A DNA stretch of 25,534 nt from CAZLWA01 sp964563165 (lineage in GTDB: Bacteria > CLD3 > SB21), in the NCBI GenBank assembly GCA_964563165.1, contig CAZLWA010000024.1, forward strand, positions 1-25,534, read 5' to 3'. Below are positions 6,627-14,236 of this stretch, in pieces. Numbering within the stretch: the stretch's first letter is position 1; every line of letters begins with the position of its first letter. Both the position numbers and the translations under genes were made by a program. The notes beneath the pieces are model-generated. The model saw only the letters and a list, made by a program, of their open reading frames with translations. It had not been told where the DNA came from and made no database searches.

Positions 6627-8992
6627 GACAACCCTCTAACCCCCTTTGCTAAGGGGGAATTAATTACACTTTCCGATGAAGACTTGATTTGCTGTTTCAA
6701 TTTCTCAATGGAAAGTAAAATGACTTCGTTGGTCGCGGGCAAAGAAAAATCCGGCTCGATTTTGTGATCCGCGACGGCAGAGACTGCATCCTTAATGGCC
6801 AGCCAACAGGACAGCGCGAGCATCAGCGGCGGCTCGGCGACGGCTTTGCTGGAATGAATCGTGTGCAGATTCGGAACATTCTGCAATAATTCCGTTCGAA
6901 AATCTTTCGGAATATCCTGCACGTTGGGAATTTTATACGTGTCCGGCGAATGATTGAGTAAATTTCCCTTCGAATCCCACTTGCATTCCTCCGTCGTGCA
7001 CCAGCCGACACCTTGAATGTATCCGCCTTCCACCTGCCCGATATCGATCGGCCGATTGATGGAATCGCCGACGTCATGCAAAATATCCGTTCTTAAAATT
7101 TCATTCCTCCCGGTCAGCGTATCGATCTGCACCTCCGTGACGCACATGCCGAATGAAAAATAATGAAACGGGCGCCCCTGCCCTTTTTCACGATCAAAAT
7201 GAACGTCCGGCGTCCTGTAAAATCCTGTCGAAGACAGACTCACTTGCCGTAATACGGCGGTGGGCATCAACTCGGCAAATGCGATCTTCCTGTCCGGAAA
7301 TACCGTATCAAAAACAAGATCGTTCTTAAAAGCAATGTCATCCGATGCGGTTTTCACATTCGGATTTTTTTCATTGAATAGATCGGCGGCGAGTCCGGAC
7401 AATCTCAATTTCAATTGGTCGATCGCATTTTTAACCGCCATTCCGTTCAGATCGGTCCCGGCCGATGCCGCGGTAGCCGAGGTGTTCGGTACCTTTGACG
7501 TGTTCGTTGCATTGACTTTCACACGCTCTGTGCCGATGCCCAGTTCCTTTGAGGCAATTTGCTGAATTTTTGTATGAAGGCCTTGCCCCATTTCCGTTCC
7601 GCCGTGATTTACCAGGACGGTTCCGTCTTTATAAATATTCACGAGCGCACCGGCTTGATTTAAGAATGAAGTAGTAAACGAAATCCCGAATTTTACCGGT
7701 GTGATCGCCATTCCTCTTTTGTAAAATTCATTTTGTGAATTGAAAGTATCAATTTCCTTCCGCCTGCCTTCATACCCGGATGAGTTCATGAGTTGTTCGT
7801 AGAGCATAAACAGCCGGTTGTTCTCTACGGTCTCGCCGTAAGGCGTAACGTTATTGGAATTCAATCCGTAAAAATTCTTGAAACGAATTTCCGCCGCGTC
7901 TCTTTTAAGATGGCGCGCGATGCGGTCTATGATTGCTTCGATCACGGCCATGCCTTGCGGCCCGCCGAATCCGCGGAAAGCGGTGTTGGACGGCAAATTA
8001 GTTTTCCACACGCGGCCGATGATCTGCATATTCGGGATCCAATACGCGTTATCCGAATGGAGCATTGCACGTTCCAGGATGGCAAACGACAGATCCGTCG
8101 CCGCACCGCCGTCGGAATTGAGTTCGCATTTCACCGCCCGGATCATACCTTCGTTGTCAAAACCGGCTTCATACGTACTCAAAAAACGGTGACGCTTGCC
8201 CGTCATGATCTGATCGTCATCGCGGAAAAGTCTGATTTTCACCGGCCGTTTTGTATGTTGGCACAACAACGCCGCCCATGCCGCCGTGTGATTGCCCTGC
8301 GTTTCCTTGCCGCCAAATGCGCCGCCCATTCTGCGAACTTCCACGACCACTTCATTTTTCGGAAGTCCTAAAACTTCCGCAACGATCGCCTGGGTCTCCG
8401 ACGGATGCTGCGTGGAACTGTAAACAAATATCTCTTTGTCTTCACCAGGCATGCACAGGCAGCTCTGCGTTTCCAAATACCAGTGTTCCTGTGCGCCCGT
8501 ACGTAATTCACCTTGAAGGGTAAACAAAGAATTCTTTAATGCATGGTCGGCATCGCCGCGTTCAATTTTTCGGATCGGCCCGAGCAAATTATTTTTCCGG
8601 ATCGCCGTTTCAATATCGAGTATCGGCTCCATCGGCTCGTAGCCGACGGTAATTAATTTTTCCGCCCGGAGGGCAATGTCTTCATTCTCCGCGGCGATCA
8701 GGAACATCGCCTGCCCGATGAATGTCACCTCATTGATCGCGAGACACAGTTCGTCATGCACGACCGGCCCCATTTGATTTTGACCGGGAATATCTTCATG
8801 ACAAAGGATGGCGTGAACGCCCGGAACTGTCTTTGCTTGGCTCAGGTCAAACGATCTGATTTTCGCATACGCATGCGGCGAATACACGACACGTCCCGTG
8901 AGTAATCGCTCGTCTACCAGAATATCATCCACGTAAACCGATTGGCCGGTGACGTGCTTTATGGCGCTGTCGTGGAGAATAGAATCGTTCAT
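6623..8992 (-). CDS. xdhB: Xanthine dehydrogenase, molybdenum-binding subunit
   Basis: Carries the molybdopterin active site that oxidises hypoxanthine and xanthine to urate. The roughly 789-residue protein has GGAFGGKE, the substrate-site Arg segment NTAFRGFGGPQG, EMGQGLHTK, and the catalytic Glu in KAVAEPP at about residue 720. I chose the ATG at 8992-8990 over a TTG two codons upstream because the TTG lies inside a heptad array. No Shine-Dalgarno is visible. The last 12 or so residues (NSPLAKGVRGLS) are encoded by the palindromic repeat at 6631-6660 and are probably not native. The FeS/FAD subunit gene lies upstream, separated by the four-helix-bundle gene. No XdhC-type maturation factor is in the window. 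Confidence 0.95.
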   Translation of the reverse strand: MNDSILHDSAIKHVTGQSVYVDDILVDERLLTGRVVYSPHAYAKIRSFDLSQAKTVPGVHAILCHEDIPGQNQMGPVVHDELCLAINEVTFIGQAMFLIAAENEDIALRAEKLITVGYEPMEPILDIETAIRKNNLLGPIRKIERGDADHALKNSLFTLQGELRTGAQEHWYLETQSCLCMPGEDKEIFVYSSTQHPSETQAIVAEVLGLPKNEVVVEVRRMGGAFGGKETQGNHTAAWAALLCQHTKRPVKIRLFRDDDQIMTGKRHRFLSTYEAGFDNEGMIRAVKCELNSDGGAATDLSFAILERAMLHSDNAYWIPNMQIIGRVWKTNLPSNTAFRGFGGPQGMAVIEAIIDRIARHLKRDAAEIRFKNFYGLNSNNVTPYGETVENNRLFMLYEQLMNSSGYEGRRKEIDTFNSQNEFYKRGMAITPVKFGISFTTSFLNQAGALVNIYKDGTVLVNHGGTEMGQGLHTKIQQIASKELGIGTERVKVNATNTSKVPNTSATAASAGTDLNGMAVKNAIDQLKLRLSGLAADLFNEKNPNVKTASDDIAFKNDLVFDTVFPDRKIAFAELMPTAVLRQVSLSSTGFYRTPDVHFDREKGQGRPFHYFSFGMCVTEVQIDTLTGRNEILRTDILHDVGDSINRPIDIGQVEGGYIQGVGWCTTEECKWDSKGNLLNHSPDTYKIPNVQDIPKDFRTELLQNVPNLHTIHSSKAVAEPPLMLALSCWLAIKDAVSAVADHKIEPDFSLPATNEVILLSIEKLKQQIKSSSESVINSPLAKGVRGLS
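6631..6660. repeat. Palindromic CCCCCTT-AAGGGGG repeat at xdhB/DUF559 junction
   Basis: Perfect 7-bp inverted repeat, CCCCCTT at 6640-6646 and AAGGGGG at 6651-6657, with a 4-base loop inside a CCCTCTAAC...GGAAT context. On the coding strand it reads in frame as the last residues of XdhB (SPLAKGVRG) and ends a few bases before the GTG of the DUF559 gene. The 'SPLAKG' peptide is the translated form of an interspersed repeat seen in many bacteria. Confidence 0.8.
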
Positions 8993-8993
8993 A

Positions 8994-9021
8994 GTCAACA
9001 GTGAGTAGTGAATAGTGAACA
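8994..9021. repeat. Heptad tandem array C (left flank of four-helix gene)
   Basis: Four 7-bp units: GTCAACA, GTGAGTA, GTGAATA and GTGAACA. The array lies between the xdhB start codon (1 bp away) and the stop of the four-helix-bundle gene (9029-9031). Positions 8999-9011 are the exact 13-base inverse of 9423-9435 on the other side of that gene. Confidence 0.85.
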
Positions 9022-9028
9022 GTAGAAA

Positions 9029-9385
9029 TTATTTGTTTCTCACTCTTCTTGTCGTTCTTAATATTGAGAATAACATCTTACAGATCTCTTGACAATCTTT
9101 GTTGATCGAATCAAACGAGTTTACGTTGATATAGCTGGTTTCTTTCAGAAGCTCCAGCCAATATTCGGTCTCTTTTGCTTCCTTAAATGCAATTGAAACT
9201 TTTTGAGAAAATTCAGCTTTCGAAATCGCAGCATTAGCCTCGGAGAGATTTGCTCCGATCGAGGTGCCACTTTTGAGTATTTGCTTTGAAAGAACATATT
9301 CTTTTTTTTCGATTAGAAATTTATAGAGATTGACAATACGAACAGCAAATTTAAATGACTTGTTGTAGACAATACTCGCTGCCAT
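9029..9385 (-). CDS. Four-helix-bundle protein (23S rRNA IVS-type, S23 family)
   Basis: A 118-residue all-helical protein with the family pattern: VYNKSFKFAVRIVNLYK, ILKSGTSIGANLSEANAA, FSQKVSIAFKEAKETEYWLELL, and a basic C-terminal end (LRTTRRVRNK). Relatives are encoded within intervening sequences of 23S rRNA genes and as scattered orphan copies; their biochemical role is unknown. I prefer the ATG at 9385 (preceded by GGGGGG) over an upstream GTG. It has no purine-related function but separates the two xanthine dehydrogenase subunit genes. It is flanked by heptad arrays in inverted orientation with a perfect 13-bp inverted repeat. It appears more AT-rich than its neighbours. Confidence 0.85.
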   Translation of the reverse strand: MAASIVYNKSFKFAVRIVNLYKFLIEKKEYVLSKQILKSGTSIGANLSEANAAISKAEFSQKVSIAFKEAKETEYWLELLKETSYINVNSFDSINKDCQEICKMLFSILRTTRRVRNK

Positions 9386-9416
9386 AGAATTACCCCCCAC
9401 TTCACTATCGGCTACT

Positions 9417-9540
9417 CACTGCTCACTACTCACTGCTCACTATTCCATTACTCCATCGATCCATTAATCCATTACTCCGCCAATCCATTGCTCAGCAATC
9501 CAATACTCCAATCATCCAGCAATCCATTCATCCATCAATC
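9417..9540. repeat. Heptad then octad tandem array D
   Basis: Four 7-bp units (CACTGCT, CACTACT, CACTGCT, CACTATT; 9417-9444) pass directly into about twelve 8-bp units of the CCATTACT type (CCATCGAT, CCATTAAT, CCGCCAAT, CCATTGCT and so on; 9445-9539), one of them shortened to 7 bases. The TGA stop of xdhA (9535-9537) lies inside the last unit. This explains all of the gap between xdhA and the four-helix gene. Confidence 0.85.
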
Positions 9541-10980
9541 CAAGTCTATCGTATCATTCCAAAACTTCATCAACAAATTTCTTGCCGCGATTCTTCGAAA
9601 TTCCTCTCCCGAACGTGCGTCGGAAATCGGCCGAAATTCCAAATCGATCAAAGGCATCGCCGCTTCCACGGTTTCGCGATCCCAGGTTTTGTTGATCAGA
9701 AATTGTTCGGTTCTTTGAGCATGCCTGGTTACGTCTGCCATTCCGCCATAAAGCAGTTTGATGTCCTTTACTTCCCCGCGACCGTTCAATTCTAAACGGA
9801 ATGCTCCGCTCACGGTTGAAATATCCAGGTCTTTACGCTTTGAAACTTTGTATGATTTGACCAGCGCCCCGTCGGTTAATTTCGGGATCTTTACTGCGGT
9901 GATAATTTCATCCTGTGTCCGGACAGTCTGACGATAGCCTTTGACAAAAACATCGATATCGACTTTTCGTTTTCCGTGTATGCTCTCCAAAATGACCTTC
10001 GCCTGATAGGCCATCAGGACCGGAAGCATATCGCCGATCGGAGAAGCCGTTCCCAGATTACCGCCGAAGGTCGCGAGATTCCGGATCTGCGGCGAACCGA
10101 AAACGGAAAGCATGGCGTATAGAGCGGGAAAATTGATTTTTGAAATTTGTAAAACTAGATTCAGATTGACCCCCGCACCGATAACAACTCTTTCATCGTT
10201 TTCAATAATTTCCTTGAGTTCGGAAATATTGGACAGGTCAATGATTTCCTCCGGCAACTCGTGTCTTTTCGTAACACGCAACGCCACATCGGTCGCGCCT
10301 GAAATTAACAGGGCTTTCGGATGTTCGGCTTTGAGTATCATGGCCTCAGACAAATTCAAAGGGCGAAAATATTTTTGTGTGGAAGTGCGAATGGCGAGGG
10401 AGCGGTTCGGAATGGACCTCAGTTTTTCAAGCGTTCCGGCTTCTTCATCCGTAAACCGGTCCAGCCCTTTATGCACACAGGCGTGTGCCGCCGCTTCGAC
10501 GATGGGTTTATAACCGGTGCAGCGGCAAAGATTGCCGGTGAGACCGTCATCAATGATTTCTCTCGAAGGGCGATCATGATTCTTGTACAGCGCAAAAAGC
10601 GACATGATAATTCCGGGCGTGCAGTACCCGCACTGCGCGCCGTTACACTCGACCATGGCTTCCTGAACGGGATGCAATCCGCAATGCGAATCGCTCAGAT
10701 CCTCGACCGTGATCAATTGTTTCCCGTGGATCATGGGCAAGAAAACCAAACAGGAGTCGATCGGCGTGTACTGCATTTTTCCGTTGGCATCCGGTTCCGC
10801 GATCACCACCGTACACGCGCCGCAATCGCCCTCCGCGCAGCCTTCTTTGGTGCCTTTGTGATCGGGCAAACCCCGGAGATAATTCAGAATGGTAGTTGTT
10901 GGACGAAGATTTTTCTCACGATTAAAATCTAATTCGACGATCTTTCCATCCAATACAAATGAGACACTCGATGAGTTCAT
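9535..10980 (-). CDS. xdhA: Xanthine dehydrogenase, FeS/FAD subunit
   Basis: Electron-transfer subunit that passes electrons from the molybdenum site through two [2Fe-2S] clusters to FAD and NAD+. The 481-residue protein has, in order, a plant-type ferredoxin domain (Cys48, Cys53, Cys56, Cys77), a helical [2Fe-2S] domain (Cys117, Cys120, Cys152, Cys154 in GNLCRCTGY), an FAD-binding domain with ISGATDVALRV and GGNLGTASPIGD, and a C-terminal flavoprotein domain. The start codon lies in heptad array E without a Shine-Dalgarno, and the stop lies in array D. It is the first purine gene of the cluster in this window. Confidence 0.95.
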   Translation of the reverse strand: MNSSSVSFVLDGKIVELDFNREKNLRPTTTILNYLRGLPDHKGTKEGCAEGDCGACTVVIAEPDANGKMQYTPIDSCLVFLPMIHGKQLITVEDLSDSHCGLHPVQEAMVECNGAQCGYCTPGIIMSLFALYKNHDRPSREIIDDGLTGNLCRCTGYKPIVEAAAHACVHKGLDRFTDEEAGTLEKLRSIPNRSLAIRTSTQKYFRPLNLSEAMILKAEHPKALLISGATDVALRVTKRHELPEEIIDLSNISELKEIIENDERVVIGAGVNLNLVLQISKINFPALYAMLSVFGSPQIRNLATFGGNLGTASPIGDMLPVLMAYQAKVILESIHGKRKVDIDVFVKGYRQTVRTQDEIITAVKIPKLTDGALVKSYKVSKRKDLDISTVSGAFRLELNGRGEVKDIKLLYGGMADVTRHAQRTEQFLINKTWDRETVEAAMPLIDLEFRPISDARSGEEFRRIAARNLLMKFWNDTIDLD

Positions 10981-11001
10981 TATTCATTGTTCATTATTCA
11001 T
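10974..11001. repeat. Heptad tandem array E (TATTCAT/TGTTCAT)
   Basis: Units TATTCAT, TGTTCAT and TATTCAT (10981-11001), continuing the GTTCAT that contains the xdhA start codon (10978-10980). The leader of xdhA is therefore made of the array itself and has no Shine-Dalgarno. The array resembles array A in base content. The remaining bases to 11087 are the 3' flank of the WG-repeat gene. Confidence 0.75.
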
Positions 11002-11017
11002 AAGCTCACATTTATCA

Positions 11018-11090
11018 CTACAAACAAAACGTAACATATTTCATATTATTTTTTATTAGGTCCATCCTTCAGGCTAAAACGCATTTTTCA
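11018..11090. repeat. Duplicated 3' flank of WG genes, copy 1
   Basis: The sequence after the first WG gene closely resembles the one after the second WG gene (12231-12305). Both contain TTAGGTCC(A/G)TCCTTCAGGC followed by TAAAAC(G/T)CATTTTTCA. The shared flank shows that the two WG genes arose by duplication of a segment extending past the coding region. No hairpin-plus-T-run terminator is evident. Confidence 0.7.
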
Positions 11091-12107
11091 TTTTGGCTCA
11101 ATGAGTAATTTACCCGTATTGTCAATCGAACCCCATTTACCATCCCAAACGCGTTTTCGGAGCCTTGTTGTTCCGAGCCCATAGTGTCGTCCCCCAACAT
11201 TAACAGAGGCCACCCCTTTCGAATTAAACCATCCATGTCCGGCGAATTCCGGCTGCAAAATTATCTGACTTAATGTATCCATTAAGCCCCAGAGGCCTGG
11301 TTTACTATAATTGTCACCTGTCATATTGAACCATATGAATCCGGTCGTATCGTAATCCAGGATAGCATATTTGAATTCCGTAACCGCTCTTCCTGTCCTG
11401 TCTATTAGACCCCACTTGCCATTTTTTTTGGCAGACGCGTATTTTGAAAAAAAAGGCTCCACTGCTTGAAACGAATTTTCAATAGCAATCCTTCCGGATA
11501 TGTCGATATAAACCCAATCTTGATCGCGAGCGACAGCGCCTAATCCATTATAGAAGTCTTTAGCTCCCCGGAATTGGGGTTTAATAGCAAATTGGCCGGA
11601 CGTGTTTATATAGCCCCATTTATCATCTAATTTGACAGCCGCTAGACCTTCCGAAAAATCTCTTTGATCATCCCACTGCGGTTCGATCAGGACAACCCCG
11701 TGGACGTTCATGAGTCCCCACTTACAGCCATTACAGAGTTTGGATTCCTCGCGAAATATCATGTCCCCTGACAAAAGCCATGCTAGCGAATCCAGAATCG
11801 ATCTGGCTGCCTTCCATTCGTGCTCCGGCTTGATCAGCAATTGACCGGTTGTATCAACAAATCCAAGTAACTGATTTTTCAGGACAGTGTAAGCTAGTGT
11901 ATCGGAAGTCGTTTTGCCTAAGGAATCCAGGCCCCAAGGTACCCAGGGGTCAACGCGATCAAATTGCGGCTTTAGAATGACATTACCCAACCGGTCTTTA
12001 AAACCCCATTTTTTATGCTCCTTGAATGGGTACACATAATCACTTTTTGGAGCACAACTGGAGAGCATGGTTGCGCTTGCCATGATTAACAATGTTCTTA
12101 TTATCAT
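11088..12107 (-). CDS. WG-repeat lipoprotein
   Basis: A 339-residue exported protein. The N-terminus MIIRTLLIMASATMLSSC is a lipoprotein signal with lipobox LSSC, so the product is probably membrane-anchored. The rest is about eight or nine degenerate WG units (KWGFKDRLGN, KWGLMNVHGV, KWGYINTSGQ, KWGLIDRTGR, LWGLMDTLSQ, KWGSIDNTGK), each followed by an IEPQF/IKPQF strand. WG repeats form beta-rich solenoid-like domains of unknown binding function. The start is strongly supported by GGAGG six bases upstream. It is a paralogue of the next gene upstream and shares its 3' flank. Function unknown. Confidence 0.85.
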   Translation of the reverse strand: MIIRTLLIMASATMLSSCAPKSDYVYPFKEHKKWGFKDRLGNVILKPQFDRVDPWVPWGLDSLGKTTSDTLAYTVLKNQLLGFVDTTGQLLIKPEHEWKAARSILDSLAWLLSGDMIFREESKLCNGCKWGLMNVHGVVLIEPQWDDQRDFSEGLAAVKLDDKWGYINTSGQFAIKPQFRGAKDFYNGLGAVARDQDWVYIDISGRIAIENSFQAVEPFFSKYASAKKNGKWGLIDRTGRAVTEFKYAILDYDTTGFIWFNMTGDNYSKPGLWGLMDTLSQIILQPEFAGHGWFNSKGVASVNVGGRHYGLGTTRLRKRVWDGKWGSIDNTGKLLIEPK

Positions 12108-12230
12108 TATAACCTCCGTTGCCGCACCGCGCCGATCAAAAGCAAAAAGCCGACGATGGAATTCTATTTCTCCTGGTCATGCCAACAAAACACTTTCGTG
12201 AGATTGGGCAAAACTTAAATACGTTCATCA

Positions 12231-12305
12231 GTACAACAAACAAAGCTAACCTATTTCATACTATTTTTCATTAGGTCCGTCCTTCAGGCTAAAACTCATT
12301 TTTCA
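12231..12305. repeat. Duplicated 3' flank of WG genes, copy 2
   Basis: Partner of 11018-11090, lying at the end of the second WG gene. The remainder of this gap (12108-12230) holds the GGAGG ribosome-binding site of the lipoprotein gene and no other recognisable element. Confidence 0.7.
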
Positions 12306-14236
12306 AATCTAATCACTTTACCTGTTTTGTCAATCAAACCCCATTTGCCATTGTCTGTTGGCCAGCCAGATTCATCGCACTCACCAATGTAAACCTCAGC
12401 ATTATCAGGTTCTTTCTCGGCGTAAAAATGCCATGCATCATCGTTAAAGTCATTACAAAAGTCAAATTTGGGTTCAATAATGAACTTTCCACTTCGGTCA
12501 ATTAAGCCCCATTTTCCACCAACCGGGTCGAACGGACTGTTTTCCCCTCTGTGTCCGCCAATATTTACCAGAGCAACATTACCACTAAAATCACGAAAAA
12601 AGTCAAATTTCGGTTCAATAATTAGTTTTCCTGAACAATTAATAATGCCCCATTTCCCGCCAACTACGCCATCTGCTCCTTGTTCCCCGCCATTATTTAC
12701 CAGAGCAAGGCTATCATTGGCACCTAAAAATCGAAAAAAGTCAAATTGCGGTTCAATAATTATCTTGCCTGAGGTACTGATGATGCCCCATTTCCCGCCA
12801 ACTATGCTAAAGGTACTTTGATGCCCGCCCATGTTTATCCGGGCAACTCTATGACCGCTAAAGACACTGTTCCGATCAAATTCAGGAATAAAATCGAATT
12901 TCGGCTCAATTAAGAACTCTCCCCTTCGATCGATAAGTCCCCATTTTCCATGCGTCTTAATAAAACAGTATCCGGTATCGATCATACCCCATTGGTCATT
13001 GAATCTAAACTCTGCCGCACTTGTGGTAGAATACGCTATTTCTTCTTCGAACTTGGGCTCAATAATAATTTTGCCTGAGGAACTGACAAGACCCCATTTT
13101 CCACCAACCGGTTTGCCGGATTCTTCGTGCCCACCGATATTTACCGCGGCAACCTTCCCCCCGAAAAATTTAAAAAAGTCAAATTTGGGTTCAATAATTA
13201 TTTTACCCTTAGTATCAATCAATCCCCATTTCCCGCCAAGCGGTTTGCCGGATTCTTCGTGCCCACCGATATTTACCGCAGCAACATCGCCATGGAACTC
13301 TCGAATAAAGTCAAACTTAGGCTCAAGAATTATTTTACCCGCAGTGTTGATGAGACCCCATTTGTCATTTAGTTTAAACTTTGCAGCTCCCGCTGTAAAA
13401 AAAAAATTATCTATTTCTTCGAATTTGGGTTCGGCAATGAGTATGCCTTTTGAATTAACCAATCCCCATTTTCCGCCAACCGGTTGATATTCTCCTTGGC
13501 GCCCACCAATATTGACTTGAAAAAGACCTTGACCACAAAAATGGACGAAATCAAATTTTTGTTCAATAAAAAACTTTCCACTTCGGTCAATAAGCCTCCA
13601 TTTTCCGCCGGTCTTAACAAACCAGCATTCATTCTCCATTTTGTAGAAGCCTGGTACGGTTGTTATGCAGCCTTCAGTTGTTGTGAGGAATGATGATCTG
13701 TGTTCATACAGGATATCATCAAATTTCGGCTTAAATATGATTTTTCCTTCCAGAGTAATCAGTCCAAATTTCCCGCCAACCGGTTTCCTGAATTCGCCTT
13801 CGTGCCCGCCAATATTTACGAGAGCAATATTATCATTAACATCAAAACATCGAAAAAAGTCAAATTGAGGTTCAATAATTATTTTGCCTGAAGAATTAAT
13901 AAGACCCCATTTTCCACCAATATTGACTTTGAAAAGATCTTTACCCAAGAAACGCCAGTCATCAAATTTCGGCTCAAATAGGGTTTTTCCTTCCAGAGTA
14001 ATCAGTCCCCACTTCCCGCCTTCAAATTGGTCGAAATTATTAAAGTGACCTCCCACATTGACCAACGCCAGGTTTTCAACGACGACAATTGTATCAAAAA
14101 TGGGTTTTGCGAATACGCTTCCGCTGCTGTCTTTCAAACCCCATTTGCCATTTTCCGTGAATGGTACTAATCTACCCTGAGCGTGTAATGAAAAAGAACT
14201 TCCGAATAAAAGCAAAATGTAAATTAAATATTTCAA
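12296..14236 (-). CDS. Large secreted WG-repeat protein
   Basis: A 646-residue protein with a Sec signal peptide (cleavage likely after SLHA) followed by about 15 WG units of roughly 40-50 residues. A typical unit reads GGKWGLIDxSGKxIIEPKFDFF, then ALVNIGGHE. The ninth to eleventh units are compressed (QWGMIDTGYCFIKTHGKWGLIDRRG), which suggests internal deletion. The start codon is TTG with no ATG/GTG alternative in frame; the preceding in-frame bases encode a WG-like relic. Two DNA segments 132 bp apart share a 39-bp identity, showing recent unit gain. The product is probably periplasmic or surface-exposed. Function unknown. Confidence 0.85.
   Translation of the reverse strand: MKYLIYILLLFGSSFSLHAQGRLVPFTENGKWGLKDSSGSVFAKPIFDTIVVVENLALVNVGGHFNNFDQFEGGKWGLITLEGKTLFEPKFDDWRFLGKDLFKVNIGGKWGLINSSGKIIIEPQFDFFRCFDVNDNIALVNIGGHEGEFRKPVGGKFGLITLEGKIIFKPKFDDILYEHRSSFLTTTEGCITTVPGFYKMENECWFVKTGGKWRLIDRSGKFFIEQKFDFVHFCGQGLFQVNIGGRQGEYQPVGGKWGLVNSKGILIAEPKFEEIDNFFFTAGAAKFKLNDKWGLINTAGKIILEPKFDFIREFHGDVAAVNIGGHEESGKPLGGKWGLIDTKGKIIIEPKFDFFKFFGGKVAAVNIGGHEESGKPVGGKWGLVSSSGKIIIEPKFEEEIAYSTTSAAEFRFNDQWGMIDTGYCFIKTHGKWGLIDRRGEFLIEPKFDFIPEFDRNSVFSGHRVARINMGGHQSTFSIVGGKWGIISTSGKIIIEPQFDFFRFLGANDSLALVNNGGEQGADGVVGGKWGIINCSGKLIIEPKFDFFRDFSGNVALVNIGGHRGENSPFDPVGGKWGLIDRSGKFIIEPKFDFCNDFNDDAWHFYAEKEPDNAEVYIGECDESGWPTDNGKWGLIDKTGKVIRFEK
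13109..13279. repeat. Near-identical coding repeat units in WG gene
   Basis: A 39-bp segment at 13109-13147 is repeated without change at 13241-13279, with a period of 132 bp (44 codons, one WG unit). The surrounding parts of the two units have diverged, so the identity reflects recent duplication or gene conversion. Confidence 0.8.

Noticed and set aside
7793..8371. 192-codon plus-strand open frame opposite xdhB
   Set aside because: It lies entirely within the well-supported molybdenum subunit gene and resembles no family.
8993..8998. TTG start two codons upstream for xdhB
   Set aside because: The codon lies inside heptad array C; the ATG at 8992 gives the expected N-terminus.
9445..9540. 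Possible coding region in the repeat-rich gap between xdhA and the four-helix gene
   Set aside because: The sequence is explained by 8-bp tandem units; any open frame there is a by-product of the periodicity.
11041..11090. Possible rho-independent terminator after the WG lipoprotein gene
   Set aside because: The T/A-rich run is present but no convincing GC-rich stem precedes it on the coding strand.
12468..13868. Several plus-strand open frames opposite the large WG gene, some with repeated Pro/His-rich motifs
   Set aside because: They are antisense shadows of the WG units; the motif repetition follows the 132-bp type period of the coding strand, which has a signal peptide and conserved WG motifs.
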